Under the pieces are notes generated by a model, which saw only the letters and a program-made list of their open reading frames with translations, was not told the origin of the DNA and did not search any database. Shown here piece after piece: positions 44,800-52,842 of a stretch of 64,000 nucleotides of DNA; position 1 is the stretch's first letter, and each line of letters opens with the position of its first letter. Source of the DNA: Pontixanthobacter aestiaquae (GTDB lineage Bacteria > Pseudomonadota > Alphaproteobacteria > Sphingomonadales > Sphingomonadaceae); NCBI RefSeq assembly GCF_009827455.1, contig NZ_WTYZ01000001.1, forward strand, positions 1,435,001 to 1,499,000. Reading direction: 5' to 3'. The position numbers and the translations under genes are program-made.

Positions 44800-47706
44800 T
44801 TACTCAGCTGTCTGGGCGGCCTTGTCGCTGAGTACGCGCACATCGAGTCGACGTTCGGGAGTGATGTACTGCTTGGCAAGCGCCTGCAATTCATCAGCGG
44901 TTACCTCCGCCAGAATAGCGCCGCGCTGGCGTGCGCGATCGAGCCGCTCCGCTTTGCGCTGGGCACTTGCGGTTACACCAAGCCAGAAGCCATTGCCACG
45001 CTTGGCTGCTTCGTGCTGCTCGATCAACGGTTGCCGCGCCCGGGTCAGAAGATCGGCATCAATCCCGTTGTCACGAATATCGCCCATAATTGCCGGGATC
45101 GCAGCGATACTACGGTCGATATCGTCTGGAGCTACAACTGCGGAAACCGACAGTGTACCGTAATCTTCGAACGTATCCGACATGTCCGAGCTAACGCTTG
45201 GCGTATAGGTCGTGCCCAATTCCTCGCGCAGCACTTCAAGCGCCTTGATCGCCACAACCTCTTTCAGCAGATCCATCGCGACTTCTGTGCGGTGATCGCC
45301 ATCATCTGCAGTGCGCCATACGGCTGCGGCTAACGCCTGATCGGCTGGTCCCGTATGATAGAGCGTTAGTGGTTCAAGCGTGTCTTTCACTTTCACTTCG
45401 CGTTCTTCACTATGCGGTACGAATTCCAGCTTCCTCGCCGGAAGAGCGCCGAATGTATTCGCAATGGCAGCTATTGCCGCATCTTCGTCAACATCGCCAA
45501 CGATAGCGATTTCTACGGCCGCGTCGCTGGCGTTGGTGTGAAATGCCTCGCGGAAGGCTTCTTGCGACACGCCGCCGAGCACTTCCTTGGATGGAAGAGT
45601 AAAGCGCGGATCATCCTGTGTGATGGCACCAACGCCCTTCAATTGGAATACGAGTGCCGGATTAGACAGCAATTGGTTATAAATCACATCCAGTACCGCA
45701 TTCCACTGTGCCTGCGCTTCGCCGCGGAAGCCATTGTCAGTGAGATAGGCCGCACTGACTTTCATTTGCAGGTCCAGAAATTCAGCATTGGTGGCACCCG
45801 AAACAACAAAACTGTCTTCCGCAGACGTCAGCCCAATAACGGCCGATTTTCCGGCGAGTATGTCATTAAATTCCTGTGCAGAATGTTGAACTGTTCCCAT
45901 GGTTGCACCCGCCACCTGGAAGAATACGATATTGCCAAAATCGCTTCCCGGCAGCGCGAATACACCCCCATCCATGGCGATGTTGAAGCGAATCCGGCCC
46001 GGTTCGAAATCGGTTCTCTTGATATTCAATCTGACATTGTTGTCGAAAGTAATGGTTCGGATGCCAAGGTCTTCGATCATCGTGTCCGAAACGACTTTAC
46101 CGGGGGCATCGCCGAAGCTGTCATAGGCAAACTCGGCCACGGCCACATCCTGCGGCGGAGCGACAGCCATTTGCACGCTCGCTTTGAACGCATCGGCGAT
46201 GGCCTGCTCGCCACCTTCGAGTTCTTTGGTTGCGACGTGAATCAGCGGTTTCGAACCATTCCACAATGCACGAAATGCTTCATTCACTCGATCCAGAGTG
46301 ATCTGGTTTTTGTAGCTTTGCCACAGCGAATATCGCCACGCCGGGTGAGTGTTAAGATCATTGTCAGCGGCATTGCTGACGATCGCTTCGGCCAGTGAAC
46401 GTGTGGCACGCGCTTCGGCCTGATCTACGCTTTGACGGTAAGTCGTGTCAAAATTAGCGATGCTCCGTTCGAGTTCGGCTTGTGTGAAGCCATGCTCGAT
46501 TGCGCGGCGGACTTCCTGTTCCGCAACGGTCAGTCCGCGCTCCCATTCGCCGTCCTTCGTAGTGATCGCAACCAATGCATAGTCGGAAGCCCATTTGAAC
46601 TCGCCATCGAGCGCCTGACCGCCGAGCAAAACTGAGTCAGGTTGCTGGGCGATGCGTTGGATTCGCGAGCTCAGCATGCCCATGGCAATTTCTTCCAGCT
46701 GGCTTTTAAAACGCTGGGCTATTGTATCCATCGGGTCGTCATAGGGCCGGTGGACGGCAATCTGAACGGTGCTCGCCACAGCCGGATCGACGAATGCTCC
46801 GAACGACATGGGCCGCTCCAAATCGACTTTTCCAACGTCAGGCTTCTCACCTGCGGATCCGGTTGGTTGCCAGTCGCCAAATCGACCTTTGATCTTTGCT
46901 TCGATGGCGTCGATATCCATGTCGCCGACAACCACCAACGTTGTATTCTCGGGCCTATAATATCGGTGATAAAGTTCTTTGAGCCGGTCTGCCGGGGCCG
47001 TGTTCAAGACCTCCTCTACCCCGATCGGTAGTCGGTCCGCATAGAGTGCATCGGGCATCAGGAAGTCAATTTGGTGGATCGCATTGCGCAGGCCAACGGT
47101 ATCGCGTGTTCGGCGTTCGCTGGTGATCACGCCGCGTTCACGATCTACCGCTTCCGGCGCAAATGTCAGCTCGCTGGCTGTCTCACGCAGCAGGAACAGC
47201 GCGCTATCGATCCGCTCCTCATTCGCAGTTGAAATGTCCAACTGGTAAATCGTCTTGTCGAAATCGGTCAGAGCGTTTGTGTCAGGACCGAATGCAAACC
47301 CAAGTCGCTCCAGCATTGGTAGCATCTCACCTTCCGGCACATTGGTGCTGCCATTGAACGCCATATGCTCGATAAAGTGGGCCAGCCCGCGCTCGTTCTC
47401 TGCTTCATAGAGCGAGCCGAAATCGACATGGAGGCGCATGGAAACCGCGCCGTCGGGAGTACTGTTCGGGCGGATGGCATAGCGCATGCCGTTACCCAGC
47501 CTGCCGTAACGGATTGCTGGATCGGGCTGGACGTCTGTCGGTTCCAATCCCCAAGCCTCCACCGGCCCAGGATTTACAATCTCTTCTTTCGTTTCGACTA
47601 CTGCGTCATCAGCCTGTGCTGATGCCGGAATGCTTACCGTAAGTGCTGCCAAAGCGAGCGCGGACGAACCTGCGCGAAGAATGCGAACCAAACCCAAATT
47701 TTTCAT
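44800..47706 (-). CDS. M16 family zinc peptidase, secreted (copy 1 of tandem pair)
   Basis: 968 residues from ATG 47706, with GGGA about seven bases upstream; an ATG at 47721 is in frame. The signal peptide (LVRILRAGSSALALAALTVSIPASAQA) is followed by the M16 zinc site HFIEH at 110-114 in AHFIEHMAFNGSTNVPEGE. It is clearly paralogous with the following gene (same length, same motif and same NVPEGEM segment), so they arose by tandem duplication but have diverged. Both are predicted periplasmic, and each could be active. purC is upstream on the same strand. Confidence 0.9.
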   Translation of the reverse strand: MKNLGLVRILRAGSSALALAALTVSIPASAQADDAVVETKEEIVNPGPVEAWGLEPTDVQPDPAIRYGRLGNGMRYAIRPNSTPDGAVSMRLHVDFGSLYEAENERGLAHFIEHMAFNGSTNVPEGEMLPMLERLGFAFGPDTNALTDFDKTIYQLDISTANEERIDSALFLLRETASELTFAPEAVDRERGVITSERRTRDTVGLRNAIHQIDFLMPDALYADRLPIGVEEVLNTAPADRLKELYHRYYRPENTTLVVVGDMDIDAIEAKIKGRFGDWQPTGSAGEKPDVGKVDLERPMSFGAFVDPAVASTVQIAVHRPYDDPMDTIAQRFKSQLEEIAMGMLSSRIQRIAQQPDSVLLGGQALDGEFKWASDYALVAITTKDGEWERGLTVAEQEVRRAIEHGFTQAELERSIANFDTTYRQSVDQAEARATRSLAEAIVSNAADNDLNTHPAWRYSLWQSYKNQITLDRVNEAFRALWNGSKPLIHVATKELEGGEQAIADAFKASVQMAVAPPQDVAVAEFAYDSFGDAPGKVVSDTMIEDLGIRTITFDNNVRLNIKRTDFEPGRIRFNIAMDGGVFALPGSDFGNIVFFQVAGATMGTVQHSAQEFNDILAGKSAVIGLTSAEDSFVVSGATNAEFLDLQMKVSAAYLTDNGFRGEAQAQWNAVLDVIYNQLLSNPALVFQLKGVGAITQDDPRFTLPSKEVLGGVSQEAFREAFHTNASDAAVEIAIVGDVDEDAAIAAIANTFGALPARKLEFVPHSEEREVKVKDTLEPLTLYHTGPADQALAAAVWRTADDGDHRTEVAMDLLKEVVAIKALEVLREELGTTYTPSVSSDMSDTFEDYGTLSVSAVVAPDDIDRSIAAIPAIMGDIRDNGIDADLLTRARQPLIEQHEAAKRGNGFWLGVTASAQRKAERLDRARQRGAILAEVTADELQALAKQYITPERRLDVRVLSDKAAQTAE

Positions 47707-47810
47707 GTGCAATCCCGTCATGTGAGAACGAGGCCCAAGTTACGCCGTAAATTGCTGCTAAACAACCGAAATAATGCGCGTAATTTATCAGGACGGTGCG
47801 AGAATGTCGG

Positions 47811-48611
47811 CTATTTCTTGGCTGGTTTTCCTCGCATTTTGCCGCGATGGGCACTCATGTCGAGAACTTCGCCAGGGCTGTTGTCGTCATTGTTAAGAAT
47901 GCCGAGACGGCGCGCGACTTCCTGATAGGCATCTTCGATTCCGCCGAGATCCTGCCGGAAACGGTCTTTGTCCATCTTCTCGTTGGTGTTCATGTCCCAC
48001 AGTCGGCAGCCGTCAGGGCTGATTTCGTCGGCCAAAATGACCCGGCTAAAATCGCCATCATACAGGCGGCCAAACTCTAGCTTGAAGTCGACCAGACGGA
48101 TGTCGATTGCCGCAAACATCCCGGATAGAAAGTCATTCACGCGAATAGCCATGCTGGCGATATCCTGCATCTCTTCCTGACTTGCCCAGTTAAAGCAGGC
48201 GATATGCTCTTCCGCGACCAGAGGATCGCCCAAAGCATCATCCTTGTAGCAATACTCAATCAGCGTGTGCGGCAACGGATCGCCTTCTGCCAGGCCCAGC
48301 CGTTTGCAGATCGAGCCCGCAGCTACATTGCGCACGATGACCTCGATCGGAACGATTTCAACCTGGCGGACCAACTGTTCGCGCATGTTCAGGCGGCGGA
48401 TAAAGTGAGTCGGAATCCCGATATGCGAGAGGCGGGTAAAAACATACTCGCTAATGCGATTGTTGATCACGCCTTTGCCGTTGATCGTTCCCTTTTTCTC
48501 GGCATTGAAAGCAGTCGCATCATCCTTGAAATATTGGATGATCGTGCCCGGTTCCGGACCTTCATAAAGGATTTTGGCTTTGCCTTCGTAGATTTGGCGA
48601 CGACGCGACAT
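47811..48611 (-). CDS. purC: Phosphoribosylaminoimidazole-succinocarboxamide synthase
   Basis: 266 residues. It shows [34 protein letters not shown] (ATP and substrate site), [20 protein letters not shown] and [14 protein letters not shown], all standard SAICAR synthetase motifs. It joins aspartate to CAIR in purine synthesis. The C-terminal [10 protein letters not shown] tail is basic. It lies upstream of the two M16 genes and then purS and purQ; the usual alphaproteobacterial order has purC directly before purS, so the peptidases look inserted. Confidence 0.97.
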   Translation of the reverse strand: MSRRRQIYEGKAKILYEGPEPGTIIQYFKDDATAFNAEKKGTINGKGVINNRISEYVFTRLSHIGIPTHFIRRLNMREQLVRQVEIVPIEVIVRNVAAGSICKRLGLAEGDPLPHTLIEYCYKDDALGDPLVAEEHIACFNWASQEEMQDIASMAIRVNDFLSGMFAAIDIRLVDFKLEFGRLYDGDFSRVILADEISPDGCRLWDMNTNEKMDKDRFRQDLGGIEDAYQEVARRLGILNNDDNSPGEVLDMSAHRGKMRGKPAKK

Positions 48612-48782
48612 GCGGGTTCCTTCAAAATAGGAGCGCCCCGGCGGACTGCGTTAGTGCCGGGGCGAGGGCTTCGTCTTACAAGCGAATTGCGCCGTGTGCA
48701 ATCAGTCAGCAAATGAGCGGAATGCGTCTTCCACCGCTGCGAATGGGTTGCCGCAATGCTGGATGCGCGCCATTGCAATGCG

Positions 48783-49538
48783 ATGACAATTCGATTTGAA
48801 CGCGATGGAGCAATCGGCTCCTTGCTGATTGACCGTGCGGACCGCCGCAATGCCATTACTTTGGGGATGTGGCAGACGATCCCGGCACTGCTCGATAAAG
48901 TGGAAGCCGAGCCAGGTCTTCGTGTTCTTATTGTTAAGTCTGCGGAAGGCGGTGCATTCAGCGTTGGCGCAGATATCGCCGAAATGGTGGCGAGCAAAGA
49001 CGATGCGCCTTGGTTGGCGGACAACCAAGCTGCTATTTCGGAAGCGCAGCATAGGCTCGCGCAATGCCCGATTCCGACCATTGCTTTTGTTGAGGGCGAT
49101 TGCATTGGCGGAGGCTGCGCTATTGCACTGGCGTGCGACATTCGCATTGCAACGCCTGCGGCCCGTTTTGGAATTACGCCTGCGAAACTGGGGCTGGTCT
49201 ATCCCTTTCATGACGTAAAACTGCTGACTGATCTAGTTGGGCCGGGGCAAGCGAAGCGTTTGCTCTACACTGGCGATTTAATCGGCGCGAAGGAGGCGGA
49301 GCGGATCGGGTTGGTGGAGATCATCGCCGATAGCCCCGATCATATTGCCGAAACTATGGCCGCGAATTCAAGCGTGTCTAACCGGATAATGAAGCAGATG
49401 ACCCGGCGGATTCTCGGTGGGCAGATAGAAGAAGATCTCGCGACGCGCGATATGTTCGCGGCTGCTTTCGAAAGCGACGATTTCGCCGAAGGCACCGCAG
49501 CATTTATTGAGAAGCGCAAACCCAAATTCACTGGCTAG
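48783..49538 (+). CDS. Enoyl-CoA hydratase/isomerase family protein
   Basis: 251 residues from ATG 48783; an ATG at 48756 is further upstream and less likely. Crotonase fold: IRFERDGAIGSLLIDRADRRNAITLGMW, the oxyanion-hole segment AFSVGADIAEM, and GDCIGGGCAIALACDIRIATPAARFGI. The CoA-binding pattern is clear; the two catalytic acids of a true hydratase cannot be confirmed by eye, since the second position reads PAKLGLVYP. It is followed after nine bases by a dienoyl-CoA-reductase-like SDR, so a fatty-acid oxidation or CoA-ester pathway is likely. Confidence 0.9.
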   Translation: MTIRFERDGAIGSLLIDRADRRNAITLGMWQTIPALLDKVEAEPGLRVLIVKSAEGGAFSVGADIAEMVASKDDAPWLADNQAAISEAQHRLAQCPIPTIAFVEGDCIGGGCAIALACDIRIATPAARFGITPAKLGLVYPFHDVKLLTDLVGPGQAKRLLYTGDLIGAKEAERIGLVEIIADSPDHIAETMAANSSVSNRIMKQMTRRILGGQIEEDLATRDMFAAAFESDDFAEGTAAFIEKRKPKFTG

Positions 49539-49547
49539 GAGAGACCC

Positions 49548-50447
49548 ATGGACGTATCAAAGCTGATGTATCGCGATGGTCTGATGGACGGTCAGCGCAT
49601 TTTGGTGACGGGCGGCGGCACTGGCCTTGGCCGCGAAATGACCGAGGCGTTTTTGAAGCTGGGCGCGACAGTCTATATCTGCGGACGACGCCAGAACAAG
49701 CTGGATGAAACCGCGCAGGAATTGATGGCAGAGCATGGCGGTACTGTGATCGGGCAGGCCTGCGACATCCGCGATGCAGAGGCGATTGATGCCATGGTTG
49801 ATGCGATCTGGGCGGATGGCGGCGCGCTGACCGGCGTGGTCAACAATGCGGCGGGCAACTTCATCAGCCGGACGGAAGATTTATCGATCAACGGCTTCAA
49901 CGCGATTTCCGATATTGTCTTTCGCGGAACGTTCTATCTGACGCATAATGTCGGCAAGCGGCTGATTGAAGAGAAGAGGTCTGCGAATTTCCTCTCGATT
50001 CTGACGACTTGGGTATGGAACGGCGGGCCATTTGTGGTTCCCTCTGCGATGTCCAAATCAGCAATCAATACGATGACACAGAGCCTTGCGGTTGAGTGGG
50101 GCCGCTATGGGCTGCGCTTCAATGCGATTGCTCCCGGCCTGTTCCCAACCGACGGCATGAGCGCGCGACTTTCACCGGGCGGACGCGGGGATAATTCGAA
50201 CGACCGGATGAATCCGATGGGACGTCATGGCGAGATGCATGAACTCGCAAACTTGGCAGTATTCCTGATGGGACCGGGCGCAGAATGGGTGAACGGCCAG
50301 ACCATCGCTATCGACGGCGCAGGTTACCAGGCCACAGGCGGTAATTTCTATCAGGCCTTAGCGCCCTTGGGCGATACGGAGTGGCAGCAAATGCGCGATA
50401 TGATCAAAGGCACCAACGCCAAAGACAAAGCCGACCGTGCGACATAA
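49548..50447 (+). CDS. SDR resembling 2,4-dienoyl-CoA reductase
   Basis: 299 residues. TGGGTGLGREM cofactor site near 22-32, then NNAAGNF, but the usual Tyr-x3-Lys site reads SAMSK in VVPSAMSKSAIN. That replacement is the pattern of 2,4-dienoyl-CoA reductases, where another tyrosine works with the lysine. Such enzymes reduce conjugated dienoyl-CoA from unsaturated fatty acids so that beta-oxidation can proceed. The start is 9 bases after the crotonase stop with GGAGAG upstream, so they are cotranscribed. A specific substrate cannot be given. Confidence 0.88.
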   Translation: MDVSKLMYRDGLMDGQRILVTGGGTGLGREMTEAFLKLGATVYICGRRQNKLDETAQELMAEHGGTVIGQACDIRDAEAIDAMVDAIWADGGALTGVVNNAAGNFISRTEDLSINGFNAISDIVFRGTFYLTHNVGKRLIEEKRSANFLSILTTWVWNGGPFVVPSAMSKSAINTMTQSLAVEWGRYGLRFNAIAPGLFPTDGMSARLSPGGRGDNSNDRMNPMGRHGEMHELANLAVFLMGPGAEWVNGQTIAIDGAGYQATGGNFYQALAPLGDTEWQQMRDMIKGTNAKDKADRAT

Positions 50448-50480
50448 TCGCACCATTCACAGCATCTATTGGGGGGGTGA

Positions 50481-50556
50481 TGGTGCCCAGAGGCAGATTC
50501 GAACTGCCGACACCACGATTTTCAATCGTGTGCTCTACCAACTGAGCTATCCGGGC
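50481..50556 (-). tRNA. tRNA-Phe (GAA)
   Basis: Complement of the plus strand gives a 76-base tRNA with encoded CCA: acceptor GCCCGGA pairs with TCTGGGC (one G-U), D arm GCTC/GAGC, anticodon stem CACGA/TCGTG around TTGAAAA (anticodon GAA), and T arm GGCAG/CTGCC with TTCGAAT loop. All arms pair. It lies between the dienoyl reductase-like gene and yacG. Confidence 0.97.
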
Positions 50557-50648
50557 ACATCGGCGCTGAATCAAATTGTCCAGTGCGGGTTGGAAGCGCG
50601 CGTATGGCGAAGCTGGGCGTACTTGGCAAGGGGTATTCGCGCCGAATT

Positions 50649-50834
50649 TTAGTCCTGTTTTTCCCAATCCTGTTTTGCGATCTCATCGAGTGACGCAGGA
50701 CGACCCGGAACGGCATATCCATCGCCGAACCACTGGTTCAAATCGCGGTCGCGGCACCCGCGCGAACAGAACGGATGGAACTCGTCTGTGCGGGGTTTCT
50801 TGCAGATCGGGCAGAGCTTGCGTTTCGCACTCAT
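50649..50834 (-). CDS. yacG: DNA gyrase inhibitor/zinc-binding protein YacG
   Basis: 61 residues. Four cysteines in CPICKKP and FCSRGCRDRDLNQWF form the YacG zinc ribbon, and a C-terminal tail (SLDEIAKQDWEKQD) completes the usual length. In E. coli YacG binds gyrase B and inhibits supercoiling. The start overlaps the RNase gene stop by four bases (ATGA), so it depends on that gene's translation. tRNA-Phe lies immediately downstream. Confidence 0.93.
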   Translation of the reverse strand: MSAKRKLCPICKKPRTDEFHPFCSRGCRDRDLNQWFGDGYAVPGRPASLDEIAKQDWEKQD

Positions 50835-51805
50835 AATGGCACGGCCTGCGCGAAACCGGCTTCGAGAGCAAGCGTAGGGTCAGCCTCTATCCTGATCTTC
50901 CTGCCCGTGCGTTTGCTCAGCTCAGCCAGCCATTCCTTGGACAGCTTCGCTTGTATTGTTGGGTGGCAGATAAGCTGGATGGCGCCCGCATCGGTAGTCT
51001 CTTCGGCACGTCGCAACAACCGACGCGCCGCAGCGTCGGCTTTGGAGTATGTCAGACGGTGCAACAAAGATGGCCTTTCCAACCGCGCGACGATCTGGAC
51101 GAAGCCGAATCCGTTCATTGCAGTTTTCTCATGCGGCCAATCCCCGAGTGCAGCGGTTAGCGCCTCATCCACTGCCTTACGATCAGCCTTCACCGCCAGC
51201 GTTGGAAAGTCGATTCCGATGGAGCCGCCCAGATCAAACCGCCTGATAGCTTTGGCGATAGGCTCAGTTGCTGCCAGCGCCAACTCGCGCGGCGATCCTC
51301 GACCGTCGATGTCGACCAAGACCATTGCCGGCGCGGGAGAGAAGTGCAGAGAGCCACCAGCAAAATCGCAAATCCCAGTCCACGCGTCGTCCCAGATTTC
51401 ATCCCAATGACCGACTGGTAGTTTCCGCACGACCTTGGCCTTTTCACCTCTAGTTACGATAGCCTCTGCCAAGCTGAGCGGGGGCTGCAGAGCCTGAACG
51501 GTAGGGCGACCCTGTGCACGCTTGACGCGCGACTTTTCGCCCATTTGGCTGCGGGTGATCTCGATCCGGATCGGTCCGCCTTCCTGCGCGGCTGCTGAAA
51601 GTTTGCTGACCAGAACTTCCTCTCCGGTGGCAAGACGCGCGGTGCCGCGCGTGCTGGCTTTAGTTCGGGAGGTCAAAATGGCGTCTTCGATCAAACCGAT
51701 ACCGGCTGATCCGGGCCAATCTATCCGGGCAGCGATTACCTGCCCCTCATCGATCAGCAGGGCGCGGTGTTCACCGATGCCTTCTTCAATGAGCCATTCA
51801 GCCAA
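50831..51805 (-). CDS. Short ribonuclease E/G-like protein
   Basis: 324 residues, much shorter than RNase G (about 490) or RNase E. A degenerate S1-like N-terminus (GIGLIEDAILTSRT, GTARLATGEEVLV) is followed by the DNase I-like catalytic core: VDIDGRG and GIDFPTL hold aspartates equivalent to D303 and D346 that bind magnesium in E. coli RNase E. The CPxC zinc-link and the C-terminal scaffold are absent. It overlaps maf by eight bases and yacG by four; the tight order infA-maf-RNase-yacG is one I associate with sphingomonads. RNA processing is likely. Confidence 0.8.
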   Translation of the reverse strand: MAEWLIEEGIGEHRALLIDEGQVIAARIDWPGSAGIGLIEDAILTSRTKASTRGTARLATGEEVLVSKLSAAAQEGGPIRIEITRSQMGEKSRVKRAQGRPTVQALQPPLSLAEAIVTRGEKAKVVRKLPVGHWDEIWDDAWTGICDFAGGSLHFSPAPAMVLVDIDGRGSPRELALAATEPIAKAIRRFDLGGSIGIDFPTLAVKADRKAVDEALTAALGDWPHEKTAMNGFGFVQIVARLERPSLLHRLTYSKADAAARRLLRRAEETTDAGAIQLICHPTIQAKLSKEWLAELSKRTGRKIRIEADPTLALEAGFAQAVPL

Positions 51806-52373
51806 GGCGAAAACCTGCCGATTTCAGCAGCGCTCGTGTTTCGAACAACGGCAAGCCCATGACGGACGAGTGGCTACCCTGAATACTCACGATCAGCCCC
51901 TCGGCAGCGCCTTGGATGGCATAACCACCGGCTTTACCTTTCCATTCTCCGCTGGCGAGATATCCTGCGATCTCCTGATCGGAGAGCCGTTTGAACTTTA
52001 CAACGGTTTCATTGAGCTTCTCGCGCAGTGTCCCATCGGGTGCAAGCAGAGCAATCGAGCTCAACACGCGGTGGCGGCGGCCCGAGAGTAGCTCGAGGCA
52101 CTTGCGTGCGGTATCTTCGTCGTCAGCTTTCGGAAGAATACGGCGACCGGCGGCCACGACCGTATCCCCAGCGAGCACGTGATTATCCCGAGACGCAGCC
52201 GCCTTTGCTTTCTCTTGGCTCATCCGGCGCGCGTAAACGCGAGGAAGTTCATGCTCCAACGGGTTCTCATCGATATCGGCTGGAGCAATCCGAGCAGGTA
52301 CAACACCAAGCCGAGCGAGCAGCTCGCGCCGCCTCGGGCTGGCAGATGCCAAAATAAGAGTGGGCGCGGTCAT
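51798..52373 (-). CDS. maf: Maf-like nucleotide pyrophosphatase
   Basis: 191 residues from ATG 52373; a start 15 bases earlier is also in frame. It opens LILASASPRRRELLARLGV, the classic Maf signature, and has ENPLEHELPRVYARRMSQEKAKAAA, VLAGDTVVAAGRRILPKA (catalytic acid region) and GYAIQGAAEGLIVSIQGSHSSVMGLPL. Maf proteins hydrolyse modified nucleotides such as dTTP, UTP or m7GTP to the monophosphate, and overexpression affects septation in Bacillus. It overlaps the RNase by eight bases and lies 15 bases after infA. Confidence 0.93.
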   Translation of the reverse strand: MTAPTLILASASPRRRELLARLGVVPARIAPADIDENPLEHELPRVYARRMSQEKAKAAASRDNHVLAGDTVVAAGRRILPKADDEDTARKCLELLSGRRHRVLSSIALLAPDGTLREKLNETVVKFKRLSDQEIAGYLASGEWKGKAGGYAIQGAAEGLIVSIQGSHSSVMGLPLFETRALLKSAGFRLG

Positions 52374-52388
52374 GGCCGCACGCTGCAC

Positions 52389-52664
52389 TTAAGCGCTAGG
52401 GGAGCCGGGACCGCCTTGGCCCCCGGGGCCAGGACCACCGCGGCCGGGCATGAAGCGGTACGTGATCCGCGCTTTGGTCAGATCATAGGGGGTCAGTTCG
52501 CACAGAACTTCGTCACCCACGAGCACGCGGATACGGTTTTTGCGCATTTTACCAGCGGTATGGCCAAGCACTTCGTGCCCGTTTTCGAGCTCTACCCGGA
52601 ACATCGCGTTTGGAAGCAGTTCAACCACTTTCCCGCGCATTTCGAGGAGTTCTTCTTTTGCCAT
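52389..52664 (-). CDS. infA: Translation initiation factor IF-1 with Gly/Pro tail
   Basis: 91 residues against the standard 72. The core from [38 protein letters not shown] to [10 protein letters not shown] is a perfect IF-1 OB fold. After residue 75 an added [16 protein letters not shown] tail follows, disordered by composition. IF-1 binds the ribosomal A site with IF-2 and IF-3 at initiation. First gene of the infA-maf-RNase-yacG set. The upstream 178 bases, shared with the divergent TonB receptor, hold the promoter. Confidence 0.96.
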   Translation of the reverse strand: MAKEELLEMRGKVVELLPNAMFRVELENGHEVLGHTAGKMRKNRIRVLVGDEVLCELTPYDLTKARITYRFMPGRGGPGPGGQGGPGSPSA

Positions 52665-52842
52665 AAAATTCCGTTACCTATGTCGTTCATCGATTGCTGT
52701 TGCGCGCCCATACAAGCAGCCGGAACAAAAGGGAAGCCTAAGGCGTATAGGGTTGGGTCTTCACGGTTACGTCATAAAATAGCGACACTTTGATACCGAT
52801 TGGTGCTTGCGCCGGGCTTCAGTCTCGCGAAGAGGTTTTCCA

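Noticed and set aside
45412..46398. Plus-strand frame of 328 codons opposite the first M16 peptidase
   Set aside because: Antisense shadow; the minus strand encodes a complete peptidase with the zinc motif.
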